Origin: Actinomycetota bacterium
GTDB taxonomy: Bacteria > Actinomycetota > Thermoleophilia > Solirubrobacterales > Solirubrobacteraceae
Assembly (NCBI GenBank): GCA_009699915.1
Contig: WLNG01000024.1
Location: 1 to 10,848, forward strand
Direction of reading: 5' to 3'
Length of the DNA: 10,848 bases
The notes beneath the pieces are model-generated. The model was not told where the DNA came from and did no database searches. It saw only the letters and a list, made by a program, of their open reading frames with translations. The position numbers and the translations under genes are program-made. This document shows positions 1 through 6,110 of the stretch, piece after piece (positions within the stretch are counted from its first letter, which is position 1; each line of letters opens with the position of its first letter).

Positions 1-1038
1 GACGCCTGGTACCGGGCCGTTCCCCAGATCGAGATTGCGACGGCGCCCGCGCAGGATGGTGCGTGGGAGGAGGAGATGCACGAGCTGCACCGGCTCGGTG
101 TCGCCGACGCGTGGATCGAGCTCGATCCGGCGCAGGTCCAGTCGATCTGTCGCTCGCCGGTATTCCGTGGCGGGGCGCTGCAGCCGGTCGCCGCGACGGT
201 CCAGCCGGCGCGTCTGGCATTCGGACTGCGCCGTGCGCTGCTCGAGCGCGGCGTGAAGATCTTCGAGGGGACCGACGTCACGGCCGTCGACCAGCAGACG
301 GGGGGCGTGACGGTCCGCACGCGCGGCGGCCGCGTGCGCGCCCGCAGCGCCGTGCTCGCCGTGAACTCGGCGACGCTGCATTGGCGGCCCTTCGCCGGGG
401 AGTTGAGCGTCGCGTCGAGCCACATCGTGCTCACCGAGCCGGTGCCTGAGGTGCTCGAGGAGATCGGCTGGACCGGCGGCGAGGCGCTTTGCGACTGCCG
501 CCAGTTGCTGCATTACCTGCGCACGACCCCCGATGGGCGCATCGCTTTCGGCTGGGGCGGTGGGCGGCTGGCCTTCGGCGCGCGTCACGGCCGGCTGCTC
601 GACGTCGACCCGCAGGTTGTTCAAATCACCGAGGCGGCGCTGCGGCGGTTCTTCCCGCAGCTCGGCGGCGCGCGCGTCAGCGACGCATGGGGCGGACCGA
701 TCGACGTTTCTCCCGGGCGGCTTGCGATCTTTCGCTCGCTCGGCGCGCTGCATGCCGGCTGGGGATTCAGCGGCCATGGGGTCGGACCGTCGCATCTCGG
801 CGGCCGCATCCTCGCCGCGCTCGCGCTCGGCGCCGGCGAGGAGTTCGCAGGGCTGCCGCTGCTGGAGCCCCCTCGCCGGCGCTTCCCGCCCGAGCCGCTG
901 CGCTGGGCGGGCGGCTCGCTTGCTCGCCGGGCGCTCATGCGGCGGGATCGCCTTGCAGATGGGGGGCGGCGGGTTGACCCGCTCACCCGCGCAGTCGCCG
1001 GGCTGCCGAAGGCGCTCGGGATCAACCTGCCCCGATGA
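1..1038 (+). CDS. FAD-dependent oxidoreductase of the DAO (D-amino acid/glycine oxidase-like) family, 3' part
   Basis: The frame is open from the first base, so the gene begins upstream; an internal ATG at 76 is not a convincing start. About 345 residues are present. The N-terminal Rossmann dinucleotide motif must lie outside the window. Visible are the central substrate-domain region and the C-terminal FAD-closing segment, GWGFSGHGVGPSHLGGRILA at about bases 760-820, with the GWGFSGHG glycine-rich motif typical of DadA, gamma-glutamylputrescine oxidase (PuuB/OrdL) and glycine oxidase relatives. These enzymes oxidise an amine or amino acid to the imine with FAD and O2 or a quinone. The substrate cannot be told from this part. 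The TGA at 1036-1038 lies 26 bp before a tRNA gene on the same strand. The family call is confident; the substrate is unknown. Confidence 0.85.
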   Translation, partial: DAWYRAVPQIEIATAPAQDGAWEEEMHELHRLGVADAWIELDPAQVQSICRSPVFRGGALQPVAATVQPARLAFGLRRALLERGVKIFEGTDVTAVDQQTGGVTVRTRGGRVRARSAVLAVNSATLHWRPFAGELSVASSHIVLTEPVPEVLEEIGWTGGEALCDCRQLLHYLRTTPDGRIAFGWGGGRLAFGARHGRLLDVDPQVVQITEAALRRFFPQLGGARVSDAWGGPIDVSPGRLAIFRSLGALHAGWGFSGHGVGPSHLGGRILAALALGAGEEFAGLPLLEPPRRRFPPEPLRWAGGSLARRALMRRDRLADGGRRVDPLTRAVAGLPKALGINLPR

Positions 1039-1049
1039 GCCGCTGGGGG

Positions 1050-1055
1050 TAGGCT
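1050..1055 (+). promoter_or_regulatory. candidate -10 box of tRNA-Leu(CAA)
   Basis: The hexamer TAGGCT fits the actinobacterial TANNNT -10 pattern and ends exactly 9 nt before the mature tRNA 5' end. The second tRNA-Leu gene has the identical hexamer at the identical spacing (1695-1700), which supports a real promoter element. I do not see a convincing -35 box. Confidence 0.5.
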
Positions 1056-1064
1056 CCCCGGCGA

Positions 1065-1146
1065 GCCCGGGTGCTGGAATTGGTAGACAGGGCCGACTCA
1101 AAATCGGCTGCCGCAAGGCGTGTGGGTTCGAGTCCCACCCCGGGTA
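1065..1146 (+). tRNA. tRNA-Leu (anticodon CAA)
   Basis: This is a class II tRNA of 82 nt. The acceptor arm is GCCCGGG (1065-1071) paired with CCCGGGT (1139-1145), with G1-U72. The D-arm contains GAATTGGTAGA. The anticodon stem GCCGA/TCGGC encloses loop CTCAAAA, giving anticodon CAA at 1099-1101, which reads UUG. A long variable arm, TGCCGCAAGGCGT, identifies Leu rather than a class I tRNA. The T-arm is GTGGG-TTCGAGT-CCCAC and the discriminator is A (1146). CCA is not encoded and must be added after transcription. The gene sits just downstream of the FAD oxidoreductase and 13 bp from the 3' end of a minus-strand gene. Confidence 0.96.
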
Positions 1147-1159
1147 TCGCTGTTGTGGC

Positions 1160-1174
1160 TCAGCCGTCGGCTGA
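1160..1174. terminator. small hairpin between tRNA-Leu(CAA) and the convergent membrane-protein gene
   Basis: A perfect 6-bp inverted repeat, TCAGCC-gtc-GGCTGA, starts 14 nt after the tRNA 3' end and includes the stop codon (complement of 1160-1162) of the minus-strand gene. It could end transcription in either direction. There is no U-tract, so intrinsic termination is uncertain. Confidence 0.3.
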
Positions 1175-1642
1175 AACGGGCGAACCGACGGGCCGCTCGA
1201 CCTCGACGTTCCACGCCTGCGTGAAACCCTGCGCCGCTACCAGGGCGAGCAGCACCTGCAGTCCCACGATGATGGCGGTCAGTGCCCCGAGGACGTTCGC
1301 ATCGAGCGTCGGCTGCGCGTAGCCGCTGGCGGTGCGGTCGAACCACGAGGGCACGGCGAGCAGCGCGAAGATCGCCATGATCACGCAGAGCGCCGCGATC
1401 ACCGGCAGCACGCCCCGGTTCCATCGCGCGACGTACCACGCAAACCCCAGATAGGCGAGAATCCAGGCGATCCCGACCGCACGCATCCCCTGCAGCGCAT
1501 CCCAGCCGCCGATCAGCACCACCGCGATCAGCGCGGCAGAGGCGAGCAACAGCGCGCAGACCGCAAAGCGGGTGATCCGGCTGGCGTCGGTCTCACGGTT
1601 GGGGTGCTCGATCACCACTCCCGCTTGCTCCGGTGCCGCCAT
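1160..1642 (-). CDS. four-helix integral membrane protein of unknown function
   Basis: This 160-residue protein matches no family I recognise. A charged N-terminus (residues 1-24, with ETDASRITR) precedes four hydrophobic segments at about 25-45, 55-72, 79-98 and 117-138. A short polar tail follows (NVEVERPVGSPVSADG). The loop between helices 3 and 4 is the longest (PSWFDRTASGYAQPTLDA). The protein therefore most likely sits in the cytoplasmic membrane. It is a single gene on the minus strand between two plus-strand tRNA-Leu genes, so it is not in an operon. No Shine-Dalgarno sequence precedes the ATG. A TAGCAT box lies 7 nt upstream, suggesting a leaderless transcript. The composition and length are credible for a real gene, and the antisense frame at the same place is not. 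Confidence 0.7.
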   Translation of the reverse strand: MAAPEQAGVVIEHPNRETDASRITRFAVCALLLASAALIAVVLIGGWDALQGMRAVGIAWILAYLGFAWYVARWNRGVLPVIAALCVIMAIFALLAVPSWFDRTASGYAQPTLDANVLGALTAIIVGLQVLLALVAAQGFTQAWNVEVERPVGSPVSADG

Positions 1643-1649
1643 CGGTCCG

Positions 1650-1655
1650 ATGCTA
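1650..1655 (-). promoter_or_regulatory. candidate -10 box for a leaderless transcript of the membrane-protein gene
   Basis: Read on the minus strand, TAGCAT fits TANNNT and is followed by 7 nt (cggaccg) and then the ATG at 1642. A start site 7-8 nt after the box would fall on the A of the ATG, which would explain the lack of a ribosome binding site. Confidence 0.4.
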
Positions 1656-1694
1656 CCCGCCGGGGGCGCTCTGAGCGAGCGCCGTGTGGCGGTC

Positions 1695-1700
1695 TAGGCT
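1695..1700 (+). promoter_or_regulatory. candidate -10 box of tRNA-Leu(UAG)
   Basis: TAGGCT ends 9 nt before the tRNA 5' end, the same sequence and spacing as at the upstream tRNA-Leu(CAA). No clear -35 box is visible. Confidence 0.5.
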
Positions 1701-1709
1701 TGGTTACGC

Positions 1710-1792
1710 GCGGGCGTGGCGAAATTGGTAGACGCGCCGGCTTTAGGTGCCGGTGGCCTTCGGCCATGGGGGTTCGAGTCCCTCCGCCCGCA
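1710..1792 (+). tRNA. tRNA-Leu (anticodon UAG)
   Basis: This is a class II tRNA of 83 nt. The acceptor GCGGGCG (1710-1716) pairs with CGCCCGC (1785-1791). The D-arm is GCG-AAATTGGTAGA-CGC. The anticodon stem CCGGC/GCCGG encloses loop TTTAGGT, giving anticodon TAG at 1744-1746, which reads CUA and probably other CUN codons. The long variable arm TGGCC-TTC-GGCCA is a perfect 5-bp hairpin. The T-arm is GGGGG-TTCGAGT-CCCTC and the discriminator is A73. CCA is not encoded. It lies 564 bp after the end of tRNA-Leu(CAA), separated from it by an opposite-strand gene, so the two need separate promoters. Confidence 0.97.
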
Positions 1793-1840
1793 TACCCGCC
1801 TGCCGCGCGCAGCGCCGTGTTTGCTGGGGTGAGCGGACCG

Positions 1841-1856
1841 ATGGTCTAGAAACCAT
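1841..1856. promoter_or_regulatory. inverted repeat upstream of the PAS/LuxR regulator, possible operator
   Basis: ATGGT-ctagaa-ACCAT is an exact 5-bp inverted repeat with a 6-nt centre, 62 bp before the regulator start. Its position and dyad symmetry suit a dimeric regulator, perhaps autoregulation. The arms are short, so chance is a real alternative. I do not see a convincing -35/-10 pair in the 1793-1917 gap. Confidence 0.25.
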
Positions 1857-1917
1857 TACTTGCGGTTCCTCGCCGTACCTGCCACGTTGAATGTGTTCAT
1901 TGTGACAAGGAGATCTC

Positions 1918-2883
1918 ATGGGGTCCATGCAGCAGGCTGCAATGGCAGAACTCATGACTGCACGGCGCGGTCCGGAGTCGACTGAGCCCGATTTCTGGAC
2001 GGTCTTTGAACGGATGCCCGGACCGGCGCTCCTGCTCGATGATCATCGGCGTGTGCGACGCGCCAACCCGGTGGCCGTCGCTGCGCTGGCCGACTCGGCA
2101 GGCCCGCTGATCGGCAGGCGGCTCGATGACCTCATCGATCCGATCGATCGTGAGACGGTCGCGCTCCAGTGGCGGCGCTTCCTGCGCGACCGCTCGGCTT
2201 CCGGATCATTCGTCCTCGCCTCGGACGACGGTGCGGTCAGTCGGCTGCGTCTGCACCTCTCCGCCGGCGTCGCTCCAGGCATGCACGTGGCGCTCGGAGT
2301 GGTCGCGCCGGCCGTTCGCGCCGGCGACGCGCCCGTGGAGCTCGATGGGCGGATTCCGACCGGTCGTGAACGGCAGGTCCTGTGGCTGCTCGCCGACGGG
2401 GCAACCGGCTCCCAGATCGCCTTCGCCCTCGGCATCACCGAGCAGACCGTCCAGAAGCACATGGCGAACGCGAAGCGCAAGCTCGGGGCCACGACGCGGG
2501 CGCAGATGGTGACGCTTGCGATGCGGTACGGCGAGTTGGCGCGGCTGCTGGCCGGCGAGCGGCTGACGATTCTGCAGATCCTGCGAGGCGAGGATGGGCG
2601 CTACGTCGATGTCTGCGCCCGCTACATCTCGTCCGACACCCTCGCGGCGTATCCGCAGGCGCGCGCGATCCTTGGCAGGCCCTACGCCGACGCCGCGCCG
2701 GGGCTGACCGGCACTGAGTTCATGGATGCGATTCGGCGCGCCGCCCACTCCGGGACTCTCCAGGAGTTCTCCGCGGTGGAGATCGAGCTTCCCTGGGAGC
2801 CCGCTCGCAACATCGTCAGCGGGGCGGTCGAACCGCTGCCGAACGATCGCCTCAGCCTGACGCTGCGGATACGACCGGCCTGA
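1918..2883 (+). CDS. LuxR-family transcriptional regulator with PAS - HTH - PAS-like arrangement
   Basis: This 321-residue protein starts at an ATG with a strong Shine-Dalgarno sequence AAGGAG (1907-1912), 5 nt away. Residues about 25-130 look like a PAS sensor domain (FWTVFERMPGPALLLDDHRR, then RANPVA and IGRRLDDLID). Residues 147-205 are a LuxR/NarL-type helix-turn-helix, beginning PTGRERQVLWLLADG with recognition region ITEQTVQKHMANAKRKLGA. Residues about 215-321 (DGRYVDVCARYISSDTLAAY, then ILGRPYADAAPGLTG and a final beta-rich part) resemble a second PAS-type domain. LuxR HTH domains are usually C-terminal, so the central position is unusual. There is no receiver domain or conserved phospho-Asp, so it probably responds to a ligand or redox cue directly. 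Its targets are unknown. It stands alone between two tRNA genes. Confidence 0.85.
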   Translation: MGSMQQAAMAELMTARRGPESTEPDFWTVFERMPGPALLLDDHRRVRRANPVAVAALADSAGPLIGRRLDDLIDPIDRETVALQWRRFLRDRSASGSFVLASDDGAVSRLRLHLSAGVAPGMHVALGVVAPAVRAGDAPVELDGRIPTGRERQVLWLLADGATGSQIAFALGITEQTVQKHMANAKRKLGATTRAQMVTLAMRYGELARLLAGERLTILQILRGEDGRYVDVCARYISSDTLAAYPQARAILGRPYADAAPGLTGTEFMDAIRRAAHSGTLQEFSAVEIELPWEPARNIVSGAVEPLPNDRLSLTLRIRPA

Positions 2884-2914
2884 CCGCGCCCGGCGGAAGC
2901 TGTAGTCGCGGCGC

Positions 2915-2920
2915 TATCCT
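2915..2920 (+). promoter_or_regulatory. candidate -10 box of tRNA-Trp
   Basis: TATCCT fits TANNNT and lies 22 nt before the mature tRNA 5' end. This would give a short 5' leader, unlike the two tRNA-Leu genes. The -35 region is not recognisable. Confidence 0.35.
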
Positions 2921-2942
2921 GCGCCCGCACCCGAACCGCTCT

Positions 2943-3013
2943 GGGGGACTGGTGTAATGGCAACATAGGGGTCTCCAAAACCCTTGCTCGAGGTTCGATT
3001 CCTCGGTTCCCCG
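2943..3013 (+). tRNA. tRNA-Trp (anticodon CCA)
   Basis: This is a class I tRNA of 71 nt. The acceptor GGGGGAC (2943-2949) pairs with GTTCCCC (3006-3012), with one G-U. The D-arm is GTGT-AATGGCA-ACAT. The anticodon stem GGGGT/ACCCT encloses loop CTCCAAA, giving anticodon CCA at 2975-2977, which reads UGG. The variable loop is TGCT. The T-arm is CGAGG-TTCGATT-CCTCG. The discriminator is G73, as expected for bacterial tRNA-Trp. CCA is not encoded. The short D-loop and TGGTGTAATGGCAACA stretch look like a tRNA-Gln body, but the anticodon is clearly CCA. Its 3' end is one base away from the stop codon of the convergent sortase gene. Confidence 0.93.
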
Positions 3014-3014
3014 T

Positions 3015-3680
3015 TCAGGAGTGCAGGCGAGGCAGGGCCCGCACCAGCCGTGCCGTGACCACGATCCTCTGCTGCGCGCTGAAGAGCGGGTGGCAGGCGG
3101 TCAGCACCAGCAGCTCGCCGCTGCTGGCGCGGCGAGCGAGGACCGTCACCTGCGAGGGATCCACGATTCTCGTGCCCATGACGCGGTAGCTGAAGCGCCC
3201 GTAGGGCATGCGCAGGACGATCTGATCGCCTGGATCGAGCGCATCGATACTGCGGAATGGCTGGGCGTAGGTCGTCCGGTGGCCCGCGAGGCCGACGGTC
3301 CCGCCCGCGCCCGGCATCTGCGTTCGGGTGTAGTGGCCGGGACCCTCACGCAGCTGCCCGGGCGCGGTGCCCTGCACGAAGACGAATCGCACCCCGATGC
3401 GCGGAATGCTCAGCGATCCGAGTGGATCGCCGGGCCGGGCGGTGCTGCCCAGTCGCGCTGCGGCCTGCGCCATCGCCGTGGTGGCATCGGCGCCCCGGAC
3501 CGCAACCGGTGAGAGCCCCCCGCGGTCTTCGACTGTGGCCAGGCGCCGTTCGAGCCGCGGCTGGTCCGAGCGATGGCGCAGCCAGGACACCGGCTCGCGC
3601 CAGACGAGCGTCAGCAGCACGTCGGCGAGGAGCAGCGCTCCGGCGACGATGAGGACGACGCCGAGCGTCCGGCGGGGCAT
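3015..3680 (-). CDS. class E-type sortase (membrane-anchored cysteine transpeptidase)
   Basis: This 221-residue protein has one N-terminal membrane segment (residues about 5-27, LGVVLIVAGALLLADVLLTL) after a basic start, then an extracytoplasmic sortase domain from about 85. Catalytic residues are visible: His134 in AGHRTTYAQPF, Cys196 in LVLTACHPLF, and Arg205 in AQQRIVVTARL. Sortases cut a C-terminal sorting signal on a surface protein and join it to the cell-wall precursor. The HRTTY-PF and TACHP context is that of the actinobacterial class E/D-like group. No LPXTG/LAXTG-type substrate gene is next to it in this window, so it is probably a stand-alone housekeeping enzyme. There is no Shine-Dalgarno sequence. 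A TACACT box 6 nt before the ATG suggests a leaderless message. Confidence 0.88.
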   Translation of the reverse strand: MPRRTLGVVLIVAGALLLADVLLTLVWREPVSWLRHRSDQPRLERRLATVEDRGGLSPVAVRGADATTAMAQAAARLGSTARPGDPLGSLSIPRIGVRFVFVQGTAPGQLREGPGHYTRTQMPGAGGTVGLAGHRTTYAQPFRSIDALDPGDQIVLRMPYGRFSYRVMGTRIVDPSQVTVLARRASSGELLVLTACHPLFSAQQRIVVTARLVRALPRLHS

Positions 3681-3686
3681 CTCGCG

Positions 3687-3692
3687 AGTGTA
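3687..3692 (-). promoter_or_regulatory. candidate -10 box of the sortase gene
   Basis: On the minus strand TACACT fits TANNNT and is followed by cgcgag and then the ATG at 3680. It shares bases 3691-3692 with the oppositely directed -10 candidate of the SDR gene. Confidence 0.4.
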
Positions 3693-3696
3693 GGGT
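3691..3696 (+). promoter_or_regulatory. candidate -10 box of the SDR gene (leaderless)
   Basis: TAGGGT is followed by 8 nt (cagcgcct) and then the GTG start at 3705, so transcription would begin at or next to the start codon. No Shine-Dalgarno sequence is present. This supports 3705 as the start rather than the longer frame reaching back into the sortase gene. Confidence 0.45.
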
Positions 3697-3704
3697 CAGC
3701 GCCT

Positions 3705-4532
3705 GTGACGTCCGACGGCGGGATCCTCAGGCCTGATCTGCTCGACGGACGCGTTGCCCTGATCACCGGCGGCGGCACAAACCTCGGCCTGCAGGCGGCG
3801 ATCGAACTGCACGCGGCCGGTGCCAGTGTGGTGATCGCCGGCCGCCGCGCCGAGCTGCTGGAGGAGGCTGCAGCGCGCGTCGGCGAGCGCTGTATCGCCG
3901 TCCCGGGGGACATCCGCGAAGCGGCAGCCGCGGCGGCGATCGTTCGGGCCGCAGTCGCCGCCCACGGCCGTCTGGATCTCCTGCTCAATAATGCGGGCGG
4001 CCAGTACTTCGGCCCCGCCGAGGAGATCACCGGCAAGGGCTGGCGCGCCGTCTGGCGTCTGAACGTCGAGGGCACCCGCAACATGACGAGCGCCGTCTGC
4101 GAACACGGCTTCGGGGAGGCCGGCGGACTGATCGTCAACGTCACCGTCAGCCCCCATCGGGGCTATCCCGGCCTAGCCCATACCGGCGCGGCGCGCGCCG
4201 CGGTCGAGGCCTTCACCCGCGAGCAGGCGGCCGCGCTCGCTCCGCGCGGTATCGCGGTCGTCGCCCTGGCACTCGGCCGGTTCGACACTGAGTCGCTGCG
4301 CAAGTACCCGCCGCAGGTCGTCCGCGGCGCCGCCGCGAGCGTGCCGCTCCAGCGCCTGGGGGCGATGGAGGAGTACGGCTGGCTCGTCGGCCTGCTGACC
4401 GGCGGGATCGGCCGTCACCTCAGCGGTGCCGTGGTCACGTTGGATGGTGCGCTCGACGACTGGGATGGCCCTTGGCCGCCGCGCGGCGTCCTCTCCGAGG
4501 AGGGCGTCGTTCCTGCCGAGGAGCGCCGCTAG
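3705..4532 (+). CDS. short-chain dehydrogenase/reductase resembling trans-2-enoyl-CoA reductase (PECR-like)
   Basis: This is a 275-residue NAD(P)-dependent SDR. Starting at the GTG at 3705 puts the first beta strand ([10 protein letters not shown]) at the usual place; the frame stays open upstream only as a shadow of the sortase. The cofactor motif is TGGGTNLG (21-28). GRR at 46-48 after the second strand suggests NADP(H). The NNAGG motif is at 95-99. The classical YxxxK catalytic motif is replaced by HTGAAR (159-164) after [10 protein letters not shown]. From memory, the same local pattern (a Gly-aromatic-Pro stretch, then H-S/T-GAARA) occurs in human peroxisomal trans-2-enoyl-CoA reductase, so I infer enoyl-CoA or related acyl reduction rather than a dead enzyme. 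The exact substrate is unknown. Its stop overlaps that of the convergent aldehyde dehydrogenase. Confidence 0.82.
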   Translation: MTSDGGILRPDLLDGRVALITGGGTNLGLQAAIELHAAGASVVIAGRRAELLEEAAARVGERCIAVPGDIREAAAAAAIVRAAVAAHGRLDLLLNNAGGQYFGPAEEITGKGWRAVWRLNVEGTRNMTSAVCEHGFGEAGGLIVNVTVSPHRGYPGLAHTGAARAAVEAFTREQAAALAPRGIAVVALALGRFDTESLRKYPPQVVRGAAASVPLQRLGAMEEYGWLVGLLTGGIGRHLSGAVVTLDGALDDWDGPWPPRGVLSEEGVVPAEERR

Positions 4533-5980
4533 GACTCGATGTTCGCCATCACGTGCTTGATGCGTGTGTAGTCCTCAAAGCCGTACTTCGAGAGGTCCTT
4601 GCCGTAGCCCGACTCCTTGAAGCCGCCGTGCGGCATCTCCGCCGCGAGCGGGATGTGGGTGTTGATCCAGACGGTGCCGAAGTCGAGGTTGCGCGCCATC
4701 CGCGAGGCGCGGCCGAAGTCCCGCGTCCAGACCGATGAGGCGAGTCCGTAGCGCACGTCGTTCGCCCAGGCGAGTGCTTCGGCCTCGTCGGCGCAGCGCT
4801 GCACGGTGATGACGGGCCCGAAGATCTCGTCCTGGATCATCTCGTCCTGCTGCTGCAGGTCGGCGACGATCGTCGGCTCGAACCAGAAGCCGTTCTCGAA
4901 GCCGCTTCCGGCTGAGCCGGCGCCGCCTCCAGCGACCACGCGTGCGTGGCCCGGAGCGCGCTCGAGGAATCCCTGGACGCGCTCACGCTGGACGCCGCTG
5001 ATCACGGGCCCCATGTAGGTGTTCTCGTCGCCCGGGTCGCCGTACGCGGTGCCGCGCGCCTGCTCGGCAAGCGCCTCGACGAGCTCGTCGTAGATGCCCG
5101 CCGCCGCGACGACGCGGGTCGCTGCGGTGCAGTCCTGCCCTGCGTTGAAGAACCCAGCGCCGGCGATGCCCTCCGCGGCGGCCTCCAGGTCGGCGTCGTC
5201 GAAGACGACGACGGGTGCCTTGCCGCCGAGCTCGAGGTGCACGCGCTTGAGCGACTCGGCCGCCGCGCCCGCAACGGCCTTGCCCGCGCGCACCGAGCCG
5301 GTCAGCGAGACCATGTCGATTCCTGGATGGCGGACGAGCGCCTCGCCGGTCGCGCCGGTTCCGAGGACGACGTTGAAGACGCCCTCCGGGACGTGCCGGT
5401 TGATCAGCTCGGCGAGCCAGAGCGTCGAGAGCGGCGTGTTCTCCGACGGCTTGAGGATCACCGCGTTGCCGGCGGCGATCGCCGGTGCGAGCTTCCAGAC
5501 GGCCATCATGAACGGGTAGTTCCAGGGAGTGATCCCGGCGGTGACGCCGACGGGCTCGCGGCGGATTGTGGAGGTGTGGCCCGCCATGTATTCACCGCTG
5601 GCGGTGCCCTCGAGGATGCGCGCGGCCGCGGCCATGAAGCGGATCTGGTCGGCGGCGGGAGGGATCTCTTCGGAGATCGTCAGAGCGAGCGGCTTGCCGG
5701 TGTTCTGCGATTCGATCCGCGCGAGCTCTTCGCCGCGCTGCTCGAGTTCGTCGGCGATCCGCAGGAGCGCGAGGCTGCGCTCCGAGGGGGTTGCATCGCG
5801 CCACTGCGCGAATCCCTTGCGCGCTGCCTCGACGGCGGCGTCGATGTCGGCGCCGGAAGAGACGCCCATCGCGGCGATCGTCTCGCCGGTCGCCGCGTTG
5901 CGCACGGCGTGGGTTCCCTCGCCGCTGGGGGCGACGGGCTTGCCGCCGATGACGTTCTGCAGACTCTCGGTGGTCGCCAT
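4529..5980 (-). CDS. aldehyde dehydrogenase, gamma-aminobutyraldehyde dehydrogenase type
   Basis: This 483-residue NAD(P)-dependent ALDH oxidises an aldehyde to the acid. The start at 5980 is chosen for its Shine-Dalgarno sequence AAGGAG (complement of 5989-5994), 8 nt upstream, and because residue 1 then aligns with the family's usual N-terminus. The 39-residue longer reading lacks support. The catalytic cysteine is Cys284 (NAGQDCTAA), the general base Glu250 (HLELGGKAP), and the oxyanion Asn154 (PWNYP). Lys177 (LKPSE) and EIFGPV are also present. Several stretches ([43 protein letters not shown]) closely recall E. coli YdcW/PatD, which converts 4-aminobutyraldehyde to GABA in putrescine breakdown. 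Betaine- or other amino-aldehydes are possible alternative substrates. It overlaps the SDR stop by 4 bp. Confidence 0.88.
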   Translation of the reverse strand: MATTESLQNVIGGKPVAPSGEGTHAVRNAATGETIAAMGVSSGADIDAAVEAARKGFAQWRDATPSERSLALLRIADELEQRGEELARIESQNTGKPLALTISEEIPPAADQIRFMAAAARILEGTASGEYMAGHTSTIRREPVGVTAGITPWNYPFMMAVWKLAPAIAAGNAVILKPSENTPLSTLWLAELINRHVPEGVFNVVLGTGATGEALVRHPGIDMVSLTGSVRAGKAVAGAAAESLKRVHLELGGKAPVVVFDDADLEAAAEGIAGAGFFNAGQDCTAATRVVAAAGIYDELVEALAEQARGTAYGDPGDENTYMGPVISGVQRERVQGFLERAPGHARVVAGGGAGSAGSGFENGFWFEPTIVADLQQQDEMIQDEIFGPVITVQRCADEAEALAWANDVRYGLASSVWTRDFGRASRMARNLDFGTVWINTHIPLAAEMPHGGFKESGYGKDLSKYGFEDYTRIKHVMANIES

Positions 5981-5988
5981 CTCGTTCT

Positions 5989-5994
5989 CTCCTT
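5989..5994 (-). promoter_or_regulatory. ribosome binding site deciding the ALDH start
   Basis: On the minus strand, AAGGAG followed by AGAACGAG precedes the ATG at 5980. It is the only good Shine-Dalgarno sequence near either possible start and rules in favour of the shorter protein. Confidence 0.75.
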
Positions 5995-6048
5995 GGTGGG
6001 CCCGGCCGATGCTTGCGCAACGTACCAAGCCCCGGGGTGGCGCAGCGC

Positions 6049-6064
6049 GCGCTCGGCCGAGCGC
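6049..6064. repeat. perfect 16-bp GC-rich palindrome in the divergent intergenic region
   Basis: GCGCTCGGCCGAGCGC is fully self-complementary. It lies 69 bp before the ALDH start codon and 97 bp before the iron-binding protein gene. It may be an operator for the ALDH gene or a cruciform/hairpin in its 5' leader. In so GC-rich a region chance is less easily excluded than for the neighbouring AT-ended palindrome. Confidence 0.4.
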
Positions 6065-6110
6065 CTTTCCCGACTTCAGCGATCGGATATATGCCATACT
6101 GGCTGCGCGC

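Noticed and set aside
1065..3013. tRNA cluster as an integration site for a mobile element
   Set aside because: Three tRNA genes are present, but there is no integrase, no repeated tRNA 3' end, and no clear change in base composition nearby.
3573..3704. Longer N-terminus of the SDR
   Set aside because: The extra 44 residues are antisense to the sortase start and lie outside the SDR fold. GTG 3705 has a well-placed -10 box.
5981..6097. 39-residue N-terminal extension of the ALDH
   Set aside because: The inner ATG has a strong Shine-Dalgarno sequence and matches the normal ALDH N-terminus.
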